Assembly (NCBI RefSeq): GCF_003033885.1
Contig: NZ_CP024081.1
Coordinates: 4,714,388-4,778,387, forward strand
Direction of reading: 5' to 3'
Origin: Pseudomonas rhizophila
GTDB taxonomy: Bacteria > Pseudomonadota > Gammaproteobacteria > Pseudomonadales > Pseudomonadaceae
Length of the DNA stretch: 64,000 nt
The notes under the pieces were generated by a model, which was given only the letters and a program-made list of their open reading frames with translations, did no database searches and was not told where the DNA came from. Positions 35,319-44,206 of the stretch are shown in pieces; within the stretch, counting starts at the first letter, position 1, and each line of letters starts with the position of its first letter. The position numbers were made by a program, and so were the translations under genes.

Positions 35319-35954
35319 TTACTTGGCGGTCAGCGCCGAATAGCTGTTCATCAGGTTGCGGTAGTTGGGAATACGCTGGGACAGCAGATTGCCCAGGCCT
35401 TCGATGTCGTTGCGCCAGTCGCGGTGCAGCTCACAGGCCACCGAGAACCAGTTCATCATCTGCGCGCCGGCAGCCGTCATGCGCACCCAGGCCGCCTGTT
35501 GCACGGTTTCGTTGAACGTGCCCGAAGCGTCGGTGACGACGAACACTTCGAAACCTTCGGCCAGCGCCGACAGCGTCGGGAATGCCACGCAGACGTCGGT
35601 TACCACGCCAGCGATGATCAGTTGCTTGCGACCGGTGGCCTTGATCGCCTTGACGAAGTCTTCATTGTCCCAGGCGTTGATCTGGCCTGGGCGCGGGATG
35701 TACGGCGCGTCCGGGAACATTTCCTTGAGCTCTGGCACGATCGGGCCGTTAGGGCCGTCTTCGAAGCTGGTGGTCAGGATGGTTGGCAGCCCGAAGAATT
35801 TCGCCAGGTCAGCCAGGGCCAGCACGTTGTTCTTGAACTCGTTGGGCGAGAAGTCCTGGACCAGGGAAATCAGACCCGTCTGGTGATCGACCAGCAGAAC
35901 GACTGCGTCGTCCTTGTTCAGGCGATTGTAAGCGTAAGCAGGAACGTTGCTCAT
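35319..35954 (-). CDS. ycaC: YcaC-like isochorismatase-family hydrolase
   Basis: A 211-aa cysteine hydrolase closely similar to E. coli YcaC as remembered (NNVLALGDLAK-, SFEDGPNGP- and GQINAWDNEDFVKA-type blocks). The catalytic Asp is Asp23 (LVDHQTG) and the nucleophile Cys122 (GVVTDVCVAF). The ATG at 35954 is preceded by AAAGGAG. YcaC proteins form octameric rings and their natural substrate is unknown, so no reaction is claimed. The gene stands alone between REP pairs. Confidence 0.9.
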   Translation of the reverse strand: MSNVPAYAYNRLNKDDAVVLLVDHQTGLISLVQDFSPNEFKNNVLALADLAKFFGLPTILTTSFEDGPNGPIVPELKEMFPDAPYIPRPGQINAWDNEDFVKAIKATGRKQLIIAGVVTDVCVAFPTLSALAEGFEVFVVTDASGTFNETVQQAAWVRMTAAGAQMMNWFSVACELHRDWRNDIEGLGNLLSQRIPNYRNLMNSYSALTAK

Positions 35955-35990
35955 GGGATGACTCCTTTGGATGGATGTATTGAAAAACAA

Positions 35991-36080
35991 TGTGGGAGCG
36001 AGCCTTCTCGCGATGACGGTATGTCAGCTTGCGGCGACGTCGGATTTGCCGACGCCTTCGCGAGCAGGCTCGCTCCCACA
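35991..36080. repeat. REP inverted pair
   Basis: TGTGGGAGCGAGCCTTCTCG begins at 35991 and the inverted copy CGCGAGCAGGCTCGCTCCCA ends with ACA near 36080. The gap between them also holds CGACGTCGG/CCGACG pairing. It lies between the ycaC-like gene and the amidohydrolase gene. Confidence 0.85.
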
Positions 36081-36100
36081 GGGGAGAATCGGTGTGTCAG

Positions 36101-37939
36101 TCAGAAGGCAAAGCAGGAGCAGCCAAACGCGCCCCAGAAGCCCTGAAAATCGCTGACTGGAACGTTCGACAGCCGCGCCCGTTCATGGCTATGGGCGTGC
36201 ACCGTGCACGGGCCGCTGCACTGGTGGACTTGCGCCTGCAACGGTGAAGTCGGACGCCAGTGGCCGGGCACCTTGACCACCGGCGACCAGTCCGGGAGTA
36301 CCGGCACGCTGGCGGGGCCGAGTTTTTCGAAGTCGCCGGCGCCGTACACCACCTTGCCGTCGACCACTGTCAGCACCGACTCGATCCACTTGATGGCCTC
36401 TTCCTCGACGCTGAAGAAATCCGCGCTCAGTGCCGCCAGGTCCGCCAGTTGGCCAACCTTGATCTGGCCTTTCTTGCCCTGCTCCGAGGAGAACCAGGCG
36501 CTGCCATGGGTGAACAGTTCCAGCGCCGTCAGGCGCGGCAGGCCTTCTTCGTGCAACGAGAGGCCACCGACGGTGCGGCCGCTGACCATCCAGTACAGCG
36601 AGGTCCAGGGGTTGTAGCTCGACACCCGAGTAGCGTCGGTACCAGCCCCCACCGGCACGCCTTCGGCCAGCATGCGCTTGATCGGTGGCGTGGCCTCGGC
36701 GGCCTTGGCACCGTAGCGGTCGACGAAATATTCACCCTGGAAGGCCATGCGGTCCTGGATCGCGATACCGCCGCCCAGCGCTCGCACGCGTTCGATGTTC
36801 TTCGGTGTGATGGTCTCGGCGTGGTCGAAGAACCACGGCAGGCCGTTGAACGGAATGTCGCGGTTGACCTTCTCGAACACATCGAGCATGCGGCTGATGG
36901 ATTCGTCATAGGTGGCATGCAGGCGGAACGGCCAGCGTTGCTCCACCAGGTGCCGAACCACCGGCTCCAGATCTTGCTCCATGCCCGGTGGCAGGTCCGG
37001 ACGCGGTTCGAGGAAGTCTTCAAAATCCGCTGCCGAAAACACCAACATCTCACCGGCGCCGTTATGCCGCAGGAAGTCATCGCCCTGGTGCAATTTGACG
37101 CTGCCGGTCCAGTTCTTGAAGTCGGTGAGTTCTTCCTTGGGTTTCTGGGTGAACAGGTTGTAGGCGATGCGCACCGTCAACTGCTGCTCGCGTGCCAACT
37201 GCTCGATCACCGCGTAATCATCCGGGTAATTCTGGAAGCCGCCGCCGGCATCGATGGCGCTGGTCAGGCCCAGGCGATTGAGTTCACGCATGAACTGGCG
37301 CGTGGAGTTGACCTGGTACTCCAAAGGCAGCTTCGGCCCTTTGGCCAAAGTCGAGTAAAGGATCATTGCGTTGGGCCGCGCCACCAGCATGCCGGTGGGT
37401 TCGCCCTTGCTGTCGCGCACGATCTCGCCGCCCGGCGGGTTTGGCGTGTCCCGGGTGTAGCCGGCCACTCGTAGCGCCGCGCGGTTGAGCAAGGCACGGT
37501 CATACAGGTGCAAGACGAATACCGGGGTGTCCGGGGCTGCCTGGTTGAGTTCTTCAAGGGTCGGCATGCGTTTTTCGGCAAACTGGAATTCGTTCCAGCC
37601 GCCCACCACCCGCACCCATTGCGGCGTCGGTGTGCGATCGGCCTGGTCCTTGAGCATGCGCAAGGCATCGGCCAGGGACGGCACGCCTTCCCAGCGCAGT
37701 TCCAGGTTGTAGTTCAGGCCACCACGGATCAGGTGCAAGTGCGAGTCGTTGAGCCCGGGGATGACGGTACGGCCCTTGAGGTCGATAACCTGGGTGCCGC
37801 TGCCGCGCAGGGCCATGGCCTCGGCGTCGGTCCCTACCGCGACGAAGCGCCCCTGGCTGATGGCGACCGCACTGGCGCGGGGTTTCTCGCGATCGACGGT
37901 ATGGAACTGGCCATTGAATAGAATCAGATCGGCGTTCAT
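36101..37939 (-). CDS. YtcJ-like metal-dependent amidohydrolase
   Basis: A 612-aa amidohydrolase of the YtcJ/Amidohydro_3 group. The first metal-binding site is GLNDSHLHLIRGG; later metal or catalytic candidates are FRLHATYDES, FFDHAETIT and GAGTDATRVSSYNPW, giving His and Asp ligands in the usual order. The N- and C-terminal parts form the small beta-sandwich domain. AAAGGAAG lies before the ATG at 37939. The last roughly 40 residues are rich in Cys and His and go beyond the usual fold. Members hydrolyse C-N bonds of diverse small molecules, and the substrate cannot be inferred. Confidence 0.85.
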   Translation of the reverse strand: MNADLILFNGQFHTVDREKPRASAVAISQGRFVAVGTDAEAMALRGSGTQVIDLKGRTVIPGLNDSHLHLIRGGLNYNLELRWEGVPSLADALRMLKDQADRTPTPQWVRVVGGWNEFQFAEKRMPTLEELNQAAPDTPVFVLHLYDRALLNRAALRVAGYTRDTPNPPGGEIVRDSKGEPTGMLVARPNAMILYSTLAKGPKLPLEYQVNSTRQFMRELNRLGLTSAIDAGGGFQNYPDDYAVIEQLAREQQLTVRIAYNLFTQKPKEELTDFKNWTGSVKLHQGDDFLRHNGAGEMLVFSAADFEDFLEPRPDLPPGMEQDLEPVVRHLVEQRWPFRLHATYDESISRMLDVFEKVNRDIPFNGLPWFFDHAETITPKNIERVRALGGGIAIQDRMAFQGEYFVDRYGAKAAEATPPIKRMLAEGVPVGAGTDATRVSSYNPWTSLYWMVSGRTVGGLSLHEEGLPRLTALELFTHGSAWFSSEQGKKGQIKVGQLADLAALSADFFSVEEEAIKWIESVLTVVDGKVVYGAGDFEKLGPASVPVLPDWSPVVKVPGHWRPTSPLQAQVHQCSGPCTVHAHSHERARLSNVPVSDFQGFWGAFGCSCFAF

Positions 37940-37999
37940 CAGACTTCCTTTGGCGATAAATGTGCAGGTGAATCAATCGGTGGTGGCATTTAGAAGGGG

Positions 38000-38055
38000 G
38001 CTGCTCCGCAGCCAGCGGGGATAAATCCCCTCGCCACAAAATCCCCTCGCCACAA
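38000..38055. repeat. Short intergenic repeat, GGGGATAAATCCCC family
   Basis: The segment holds GCTGCTCCGCAGC, then CAGCGGGGATAAATCCCC followed by TCGCCACAA, then a second partial ATCCCCTCGCCACAA. The same motif occurs at 41136-41269. It is a second intergenic repeat family, different from the GTGGGAGCGAGC type. Confidence 0.75.
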
Positions 38056-38084
38056 CAGTGTTTGTCACAACAGCTCGGCGCTGC

Positions 38085-38711
38085 TTAGGGCTCCAGGTGT
38101 TCGTGGGTTTGAGAGGCTTCTAGCCACGGCGCGAACAGGCGGGTGGCCAGCGGCATGCACACGTACACCACCGACAGCACGATGGTCAGGGTGATCAGGA
38201 ATGTGGCGACTACGTAGTTGGAAAGAAATGCGTGAAGTTGCAGCACAGGCCCCCAGATCAGCGGTACCAGCAAGGTGTGGGGCAGGATGACCAACAGCGT
38301 CACCACCGCCTGTTTCCAGCGTGGCGGAGGAATGGCGGCATCGGCCAGCGGGGCGAACCAGAACTCCTTGTGGGGGGCGACTTCGGTCTGGTCGCCATCA
38401 GCCAGCAGCGGCGCGGCCTCTTCCACCAGCTCGCGGCGCTGGGGCGAATCCAGCCAGCGTTGCATCGCCTCGGTGGAGCAGAAACGCAGCACGCAGGTAA
38501 ACAGCGACAGCCCGCCCAGCTTGCCCCGCACCACATCCACACCCAAGTGCCCAGGCCACTGACCAGCCACCCGCACGGTGCGGCGCAACCAGGCCTCATA
38601 AGCCGCGTCCTGGCCGGACTTGATCCGGTGCTTGATCACCAGGGTGACGATTTCGTCGAAGCCGGGTTTTGCAGGGCCGCTGGTGGATTCAACGGTTTGA
38701 GGTTCAGACAT
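38085..38711 (-). CDS. Antibiotic biosynthesis monooxygenase-domain protein with two membrane segments
   Basis: A 208-aa protein. Residues about 20-110 form an ABM-type ferredoxin-like domain (VTLVIKHRIKSGQDAAYEAW, HLGVDVVRG). After a linker there are two hydrophobic segments (about 130-150 and 160-185), so it is a membrane-anchored variant. Its start at 38711 overlaps the end of the doxX gene by 8 bases, implying translational coupling. With the DoxX protein it may act at the membrane on quinones, thiols or electrophiles; this is inference, and no substrate is known. Confidence 0.8.
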   Translation of the reverse strand: MSEPQTVESTSGPAKPGFDEIVTLVIKHRIKSGQDAAYEAWLRRTVRVAGQWPGHLGVDVVRGKLGGLSLFTCVLRFCSTEAMQRWLDSPQRRELVEEAAPLLADGDQTEVAPHKEFWFAPLADAAIPPPRWKQAVVTLLVILPHTLLVPLIWGPVLQLHAFLSNYVVATFLITLTIVLSVVYVCMPLATRLFAPWLEASQTHEHLEP

Positions 38712-39117
38712 GACGTAGCACTCCAACAAAACGCGTGTTCATCGCCAGGCGCCCAGGCCCGGCAATCAACACGCTGGTAAATACAATCAGCAGCAGCCAG
38801 CCGAACTGCCCTTCTTCCAGGGTCCACTGCGGGTGTACCACCACAAGTGCGACGGCCAGCAGAAACAGGATGGGCACGCACGCCAGACGCACGAGGCCCC
38901 CGGCCATGATCAACAGGGGGCAAAGCACTTCGGCGAAAATCGCCAGCATCAGGGTGGGCGCGGCGCCCAGGTGAAACGGATCCTCGATGCGCGTCAGCTC
39001 AACGCTGTAATGCAACAGCTTGGGCAGCCCGTGGACCCACAGTAAAAACAGCCCACCGCTCAGGCGCAGAAACAGCAAACCCAGATCCTGCAGGGAACGT
39101 TCGTGCACATTGCTCAT
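38704..39117 (-). CDS. DoxX-family membrane protein
   Basis: A 137-aa integral membrane protein with four predicted helices. GLLFLRLSGGLFLLWVHGLPK at the N-terminus is the DoxX signature region (Arg and Gly in the first helix). Its ATG overlaps the lysR stop in an ATGA arrangement (39114-39117), and its own end overlaps the ABM gene. DoxX proteins are linked to thiol and redox balance in some bacteria, but the role here is not known. Confidence 0.85.
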   Translation of the reverse strand: MSNVHERSLQDLGLLFLRLSGGLFLLWVHGLPKLLHYSVELTRIEDPFHLGAAPTLMLAIFAEVLCPLLIMAGGLVRLACVPILFLLAVALVVVHPQWTLEEGQFGWLLLIVFTSVLIAGPGRLAMNTRFVGVLRHV

Positions 39118-40061
39118 CGCTGTACTCCATCCAGATCCGCATAGGCGGCGGCCGGTAACGATTGAGACATGTGGGTGGCAATGCGCGAGCGCAGCCAGCG
39201 CTCGGCCGGATCGTTGTCATGCACACCGCTCCAAACCATCGACAACTCGGCGGCATTGATCTGGAACGGCGGATCCTCCGCGCGCAACGCGCAGCCTTCC
39301 ACCAGCGCGCAGGCGGCGTAGTCAGGCACGGTGGCGATCAGTTCGGTGCCTGCCAGCAAGGCTCGCAGACCGCTGAACTGCGGCACCGCCAACACCACTT
39401 TGCGAGTTCGACCAATGCGGGCCAGGTCCAGGTCGATATTGCCGCTCAGGTCGCCCGAAAACGAAACCATGGCATGGGGCCGCGCGCAGTATTCGTCCAG
39501 GGTCAGCGGCCCAGGGCGCTGGTCGCCGCGCAAGACCTTGCAGGGAATGTCGCGCAACTTCTTGCGCTTGGCATTGGCCGGCAGGTCGGTGGTGTAACTC
39601 ACGCCGACGCTGATTTCACCACTGGCCAGCAGCGAAGACATCAGCAGAAAATTGGCCCGGCGCACCACCACAATGATGCCGGGTGCTTCTTCGCGCAGTT
39701 GACTGAGCAAGGGTGGAAACAGGCCGAATTCGGCATCGTCGGACAAACCGATGCGGAATACGTCGCAACTGGTGGATGGATCGAAAGCCTTGGCCCGGCT
39801 GACCGCGCCCGAGATCGTGTCCATGGCCGGCTGCAGTTCCTGCAGGATCGCCAGGGCCCGCGGCGTCGGCTCCATGCCGCGACCGTTGCGGATCAGCAGC
39901 GGATCGTCAAACAGATCCCGCAGCCGTCCCAGTGCAGCGCTTACCGCCGGCTGGCCCATGAACAGCTTTTCGGCGACACGGGTCAGGTTCTTCTCGAACA
40001 TCAGCGCCTCGAAGATCACCAGCAGGTTCATGTCGAGGCGGCGTAAATCATTGCGGTTCAT
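39114..40061 (-). CDS. LysR-family regulator, NodD-like, first gene of doxX-ABM operon
   Basis: A 315-aa LysR regulator. The N-terminus MNRNDLRRLDMNLLVIFEAL with KLFMGQPAVSAALGRLR is typical of the NodD/LeuO-like branch. The ATG at 40061 has AGGAAC upstream; the longer frame to 40178 runs through a REP copy and is rejected. Unusually, the regulator is the first gene of the operon it likely controls: its stop overlaps the doxX start by 4 bases, so autoregulation together with the two downstream genes is likely. Confidence 0.87.
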   Translation of the reverse strand: MNRNDLRRLDMNLLVIFEALMFEKNLTRVAEKLFMGQPAVSAALGRLRDLFDDPLLIRNGRGMEPTPRALAILQELQPAMDTISGAVSRAKAFDPSTSCDVFRIGLSDDAEFGLFPPLLSQLREEAPGIIVVVRRANFLLMSSLLASGEISVGVSYTTDLPANAKRKKLRDIPCKVLRGDQRPGPLTLDEYCARPHAMVSFSGDLSGNIDLDLARIGRTRKVVLAVPQFSGLRALLAGTELIATVPDYAACALVEGCALRAEDPPFQINAAELSMVWSGVHDNDPAERWLRSRIATHMSQSLPAAAYADLDGVQR

Positions 40062-40089
40062 GGGTGTTGTTCCTGTTGAATACCGGTCC

Positions 40090-40179
40090 TGTGGGAGCGA
40101 GCCTGCTCGCGAATGTGGTAACACAGTCGACATAAGTGCCAGCTGACCCACCGCTTTCGCGAGCAGGCTCGCTCCCACA
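40090..40179. repeat. REP inverted pair
   Basis: TGTGGGAGCGAGCCTGCTCG at 40090 (23-base match to 40112) faces its inverted copy at 40157-40179. It lies between the arylesterase-like gene and the lysR-doxX operon. Confidence 0.88.
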
Positions 40180-40193
40180 GGCTTGCGGCTTGG

Positions 40194-41015
40194 TCAACCC
40201 TGGATAAACGCCAGCAGGTCCGCGTTCAGGCGGTCCTTGTGGGTATCGGTCAGGCCATGCGGCGCGCCGGGGTAGATCAGCAGCTGCGAGTTCTTGAGCA
40301 ACTTGGCGGCGGCGATACCGGCGGTTTCGATGGGGACCACCTGATCATCATCGCCATGCACCACCAGGGTCGGCACATCGATATTGCGCAGATCTTCGGA
40401 CAGATCCGTCTCCGAGAACGCCTTGATGCAGTCGTAGGTGTTCTTGTGACCGGCGAGCATGCCCTGCATCCAGAACCAGTCGATCATGCCCTGGGAGACC
40501 TTGGCGCCCGGCCGGTTGGCACCGAAGAACGAACTGGCCACATCTTTGTATAGCTGAGATCGGTCAGCCAGGGAGGCCTGGCGGAAACCGTCGAACACCT
40601 GCACGGGCAAGCCACCCGGGTTGGCCGGGGTCTTGAGCATCAACGGGGTCACCGCCGAAATCAGCCCGAGTTTGGCGACGCGGGCGGCACCATGACGACC
40701 CATGTAGCGGGCGACTTCGCCACCGCCGGTGGAGAAGCCCAGCAACACCGCTTCCTTGAGGTCCAACCGCTCGATCAGCTCGGCCAGGTCATCGGCATAG
40801 GTGTCCATGTCGTTGCCGTCCCAAGGCTGGCTGGAGCGCCCGTGCCCGCGGCGGTCATGGGCGATCACGCGGTAACCGTTGGACGCCAGGAACATCATCT
40901 GCGCCTCCCAACTGTCCGAGTTCAACGGCCAGCCGTGGCTGAAGACCACCGGTTGACCACTGCCCCAATCCTTGTAGTAGATCTCGGTGCCGTCGCGGGT
41001 GATGAAGGTGCTCAT
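40194..41015 (-). CDS. Alpha/beta hydrolase, arylesterase/non-heme chloroperoxidase type
   Basis: A 273-aa serine hydrolase closely like the Pseudomonas fluorescens arylesterase/perhydrolase family. The nucleophile is Ser95 in GFSTGGGE, the acid Asp224 in HGDDDQVVP and the base His253 in [21 protein letters not shown] near the N-terminus gives the oxyanion-hole region. AAGGAGTCACGTC precedes the ATG at 41015. Such enzymes hydrolyse small aryl or alkyl esters and can form peracids; the natural substrate is unknown. Cytoplasmic, with no signal peptide. Confidence 0.88.
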   Translation of the reverse strand: MSTFITRDGTEIYYKDWGSGQPVVFSHGWPLNSDSWEAQMMFLASNGYRVIAHDRRGHGRSSQPWDGNDMDTYADDLAELIERLDLKEAVLLGFSTGGGEVARYMGRHGAARVAKLGLISAVTPLMLKTPANPGGLPVQVFDGFRQASLADRSQLYKDVASSFFGANRPGAKVSQGMIDWFWMQGMLAGHKNTYDCIKAFSETDLSEDLRNIDVPTLVVHGDDDQVVPIETAGIAAAKLLKNSQLLIYPGAPHGLTDTHKDRLNADLLAFIQG

Positions 41016-41135
41016 GACGTGACTCCTTGAGGTGGGTGGATTGCTCAATGGTCCGGTCAGAGGGGGCATTTGCGTGAGTTAAACGTTGTTAATTTTTTGG
41101 AACCGGCGTGTTAAGCCGCGATGAAGACGGCTTTT

Positions 41136-41269
41136 TTGTGGCGAGGGGATTTATCCCCGCTGGACTGCAAAGCAGTCCCGAGACTGACACCTGGGTGTGT
41201 CAGATTCATGGGGGATTGGGCTTTTGGGGCCGCTTCGCGACCCAGCGGGGATAAATCCCCTCGCCACAA
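41136..41269. repeat. Inverted pair of the GGGGATAAATCCCC-type repeat
   Basis: TTGTGGCGAGGGGATTTATC with CCCGCTGG (41136-41163) faces CCAGCGGGGATAAATCCCCT with CGCCACAA (41242-41269). Between them are ACTGCAAAGCAGT and a GTGTGTCAG segment. The pair fills most of the 380-bp gap (41016-41395) between the hydrolase and the large regulator; no other gene is seen there. Confidence 0.85.
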
Positions 41270-41395
41270 GGTTCTAGCAACCAGAGGGTTGTGTGTTTGC
41301 CAGTGAGAAGGCCCTTCACCGTTGCGCTTGAAACAAAACCTGAGGAATATGCTCGGGAAAAGCCCCTGCACCGGGATCAGAACATTGAGAGCAAC

Positions 41396-44206
41396 ATGAG
41401 CCAATACCTCAACCTGCCTGTCGAACAGACGGTGCATTTCGGCCCCTACCGCGTCCATCCTCGCCAGCGGCTGGTGCTGGAGGCCGGGCAGCCGTTGCGC
41501 CTGGGACGCCGGGCAGTGGAGATCCTGCTGGTATTGCTCGAACACGCTGGAAACGTGGTGAGCAAGCACGAACTGATGGCCCGTGTCTGGCCCAAGAGCG
41601 TGGTGGAAGACACCAACCTGCGGGTGCACGTGGCGGCGCTGCGCAAGGCCCTGGGAGACGGCCAGTCCGGGCAGCGTTACATCATCACTGTGGCGCAGCG
41701 CGGTTACAGTTTCGTCGCACCGGTGTCCCTGGAGCCGGTCGAGCAACTGGCGCGCATCCCGCACCCTTCCCTGGCCCACAACCTGCCGCCGCGCCGCACC
41801 CGGCTGATCGGACGCCAGGGCCTGGTGGAAAACCTGGTGGCCCAGCTGCCGAGAAAACGTTTCATCACCCTGGTGGGGGCCGGCGGGATCGGCAAGACCA
41901 CCGTCGCCTTGCGTGTCGCTGAGCGGTTGATCGGTCACTACCGCGACGGTGCCTACCTGCTGGACCTGGCGTCGCTCAACGATCCGTGCATGATTGCCCC
42001 AAACCTGTGTGCGCTGCTGGACCTGCCACTGCATGAAGGCGACCCGCTGGATGCCATCACCCGGCGACTCAAAGAGCGACACCTGCTGCTGGTCATCGAT
42101 AACTGCGAGCACCTGATCGATGCCATCGCCCAGCTCAGTGAAACCCTGCTGCGCGGTGCGCCTCACTTGCACATCCTGGCCACCAGCCGCGAAGGTCTGC
42201 GGGCCGAAGGCGAGCACGTGCAGCATCTGGATTCCCTGGCGTTCCCCCCCCGGGAGATGCCCATCAAGGGGTATCCGGCCCTGGAGTTCCCGGCGCTGCA
42301 GTTGTTCGCCGAACGGGCAATGGCCAGTCATGACAGCTTCGAGCTGACGGATCAGGACATACCGCTGGTGGTCGACATCTGCCGTCGGCTGGACGGTATC
42401 CCCCTGGCCATCGAACTGGCCGCCGGTCAGATCGGGGTATTCGGACTGGAGGCCCTTCACCGGCAACTGCAAGACAGCGTCGCCCTGCTCCACAACGACA
42501 CCAATGTCGCCGCACCACGCCAGCAAACCCTGCGGGCCACGCTGGACTGGAGTTTTGCGCTGCTTACCGACTGCGAGCAAACCTGCCTGCGACGGCTGGC
42601 GGTGTTCATGGGCAGCTTCAATCTGGCGTCGGCCGCAGCGGTGATCGTGGGTCAACATATCGCGCCGGACCAGGTGCTGATGTCGGTCAGCCAGCTGGTC
42701 GCCAAATCGCTGCTCAACGTCGAGGTCGGCGATGAAGAGGTGCGTTATCGCCTGCTGGACACGACCCGCAGCTATGCCCTGGAAAAACTGACTGAAGCCG
42801 GGGAACTGGCTGCCAGCCACCAGCGTCACGCCGAGCGCTGCCTGACGCTGATGGAGCATGCCGAAAAAGACTGGGAAACGACCCCCACGCGGCAGTGGAT
42901 CGCCCGCTACGCCCTCTATCGCGACGACATCCGTGCCGCGCTCGACCGGGGGCTGGGCCCGCAGGGGTCGCACGCGGTAGCGATCCGCCTGACTGCCCGC
43001 ACCCTGCCCCTCTGGCAGGAGTTGTCGCTGCTCAGGGAGCACGGGCTTTACGTGAGCAAGGCGCGGGCGTTATTGCGCCACAGCCCCGTGCCGTGCCCAC
43101 GACTGACCCTGGCCCTGGAACTGGCCCATGCCAGTTTCAATTACCATACCCAAGGCGGCACGCCTGCCACTGTCGAAGCCTTCATCACGGCCCGGGGCCT
43201 GGCGCAACAATGCCAGGACCTGGCTGGCGAGCTGCGAGCCGTGTCGGGGCTCATGACCGTCAACCTCAGCTGCGGCAACTACCAAGAGGCGCTGGAGCAA
43301 AGCCTGGATTTCGACCGACTGGGCATGCACGGCGACCCGACCCTGTCCTTGAGCACCCAACGCCTGCGGGTGCTGGCGCAGCATTTCACCGGCGACCAGA
43401 CGGCCGCCCGGCGTGATGCCGAACAAGTGATCCAGCGCCTGGCCCAGAGCGGCCACCTCAGCCGTTTCTCCCACGGCTTCGGCGTGCAATACGATCAGAG
43501 CGTGGCGGCACTGACCGTGCTGGCGCGCATTCTCTGGCTGCAAGGCTTTGCCGAAAAAGCCCGGCGCACCGCCGATCTTGCGCTGCAGATTGCCTTGCAG
43601 ATCAACCACGGCATCTCGATCTGCTACACCCTGGCGCTGAGCGGTTGTGTGATTGCGCACTACAACGGCGATCATTCACGCGCCCGGGAAAGGCTCGAAC
43701 TGTTGAAGCACCAGGCGAAAAAACATTCGGTCATGCTGTTCCATGACTGGGCCAGCCACTATGCCCGCGCTTTCGATGACGAAACCCTGGAAGCGAGTTC
43801 GACCAACGCCGGACTGATCCAGGACATCGTTGTCACCCTGCGCATCGATTGCGTCAACCAGGCACAGGTCGAACGCGCCCGCAACGGTGCGGCAGGCTGG
43901 TGTTCGGCGGAGATCCTGCGGGCCGATGCCGAAGCCCTGCTGGCGCAAAACGACCCCGCCCTTGAGCGCTGCGCCGAAGAGCAACTGCTGAGCGCCCTGA
44001 CGGTGGCCCGGCGGCAAAATGCCTTGGCTTGGGAATTGCGCAGCGCCATGTCCCTGGCCCGGCTGTGGCAACGCCGGGGCATGGACCATGCCGCCCAGGA
44101 TCTGCTCGGGCCGGTCTATCGTCGTTTCAGCGAAGGGTTCGACACCCCCGACCTACAGCAAGCTGGCGCGCTCCTGCAAAAACTGGCCCGACGGCTGGGG
44201 CCTTGA
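41396..44206 (+). CDS. Winged-helix/NTPase (STAND-type) regulator with helical-repeat C-terminus
   Basis: A 936-aa regulator. Residues about 10-110 are an OmpR/PhoB-type winged helix (FGPYRVHPRQRLV, LRVHVAALRKALGD, RGYSFVAP). An NB-ARC-like ATPase follows with Walker A GAGGIGKTT near residue 165, Walker B HLLLVIDNCEHL and sensor LHILATSREGL. The rest, from about 480, is helical and resembles TPR repeats. There are no membrane segments. This layout is that of AfsR/MalT-like signal-transducing ATPases. The start ATG at 41396 is chosen because the domain begins there. The signal and targets are unknown. It overlaps the end of its shorter paralogue on the other strand. Confidence 0.82.
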   Translation: MSQYLNLPVEQTVHFGPYRVHPRQRLVLEAGQPLRLGRRAVEILLVLLEHAGNVVSKHELMARVWPKSVVEDTNLRVHVAALRKALGDGQSGQRYIITVAQRGYSFVAPVSLEPVEQLARIPHPSLAHNLPPRRTRLIGRQGLVENLVAQLPRKRFITLVGAGGIGKTTVALRVAERLIGHYRDGAYLLDLASLNDPCMIAPNLCALLDLPLHEGDPLDAITRRLKERHLLLVIDNCEHLIDAIAQLSETLLRGAPHLHILATSREGLRAEGEHVQHLDSLAFPPREMPIKGYPALEFPALQLFAERAMASHDSFELTDQDIPLVVDICRRLDGIPLAIELAAGQIGVFGLEALHRQLQDSVALLHNDTNVAAPRQQTLRATLDWSFALLTDCEQTCLRRLAVFMGSFNLASAAAVIVGQHIAPDQVLMSVSQLVAKSLLNVEVGDEEVRYRLLDTTRSYALEKLTEAGELAASHQRHAERCLTLMEHAEKDWETTPTRQWIARYALYRDDIRAALDRGLGPQGSHAVAIRLTARTLPLWQELSLLREHGLYVSKARALLRHSPVPCPRLTLALELAHASFNYHTQGGTPATVEAFITARGLAQQCQDLAGELRAVSGLMTVNLSCGNYQEALEQSLDFDRLGMHGDPTLSLSTQRLRVLAQHFTGDQTAARRDAEQVIQRLAQSGHLSRFSHGFGVQYDQSVAALTVLARILWLQGFAEKARRTADLALQIALQINHGISICYTLALSGCVIAHYNGDHSRARERLELLKHQAKKHSVMLFHDWASHYARAFDDETLEASSTNAGLIQDIVVTLRIDCVNQAQVERARNGAAGWCSAEILRADAEALLAQNDPALERCAEEQLLSALTVARRQNALAWELRSAMSLARLWQRRGMDHAAQDLLGPVYRRFSEGFDTPDLQQAGALLQKLARRLGP

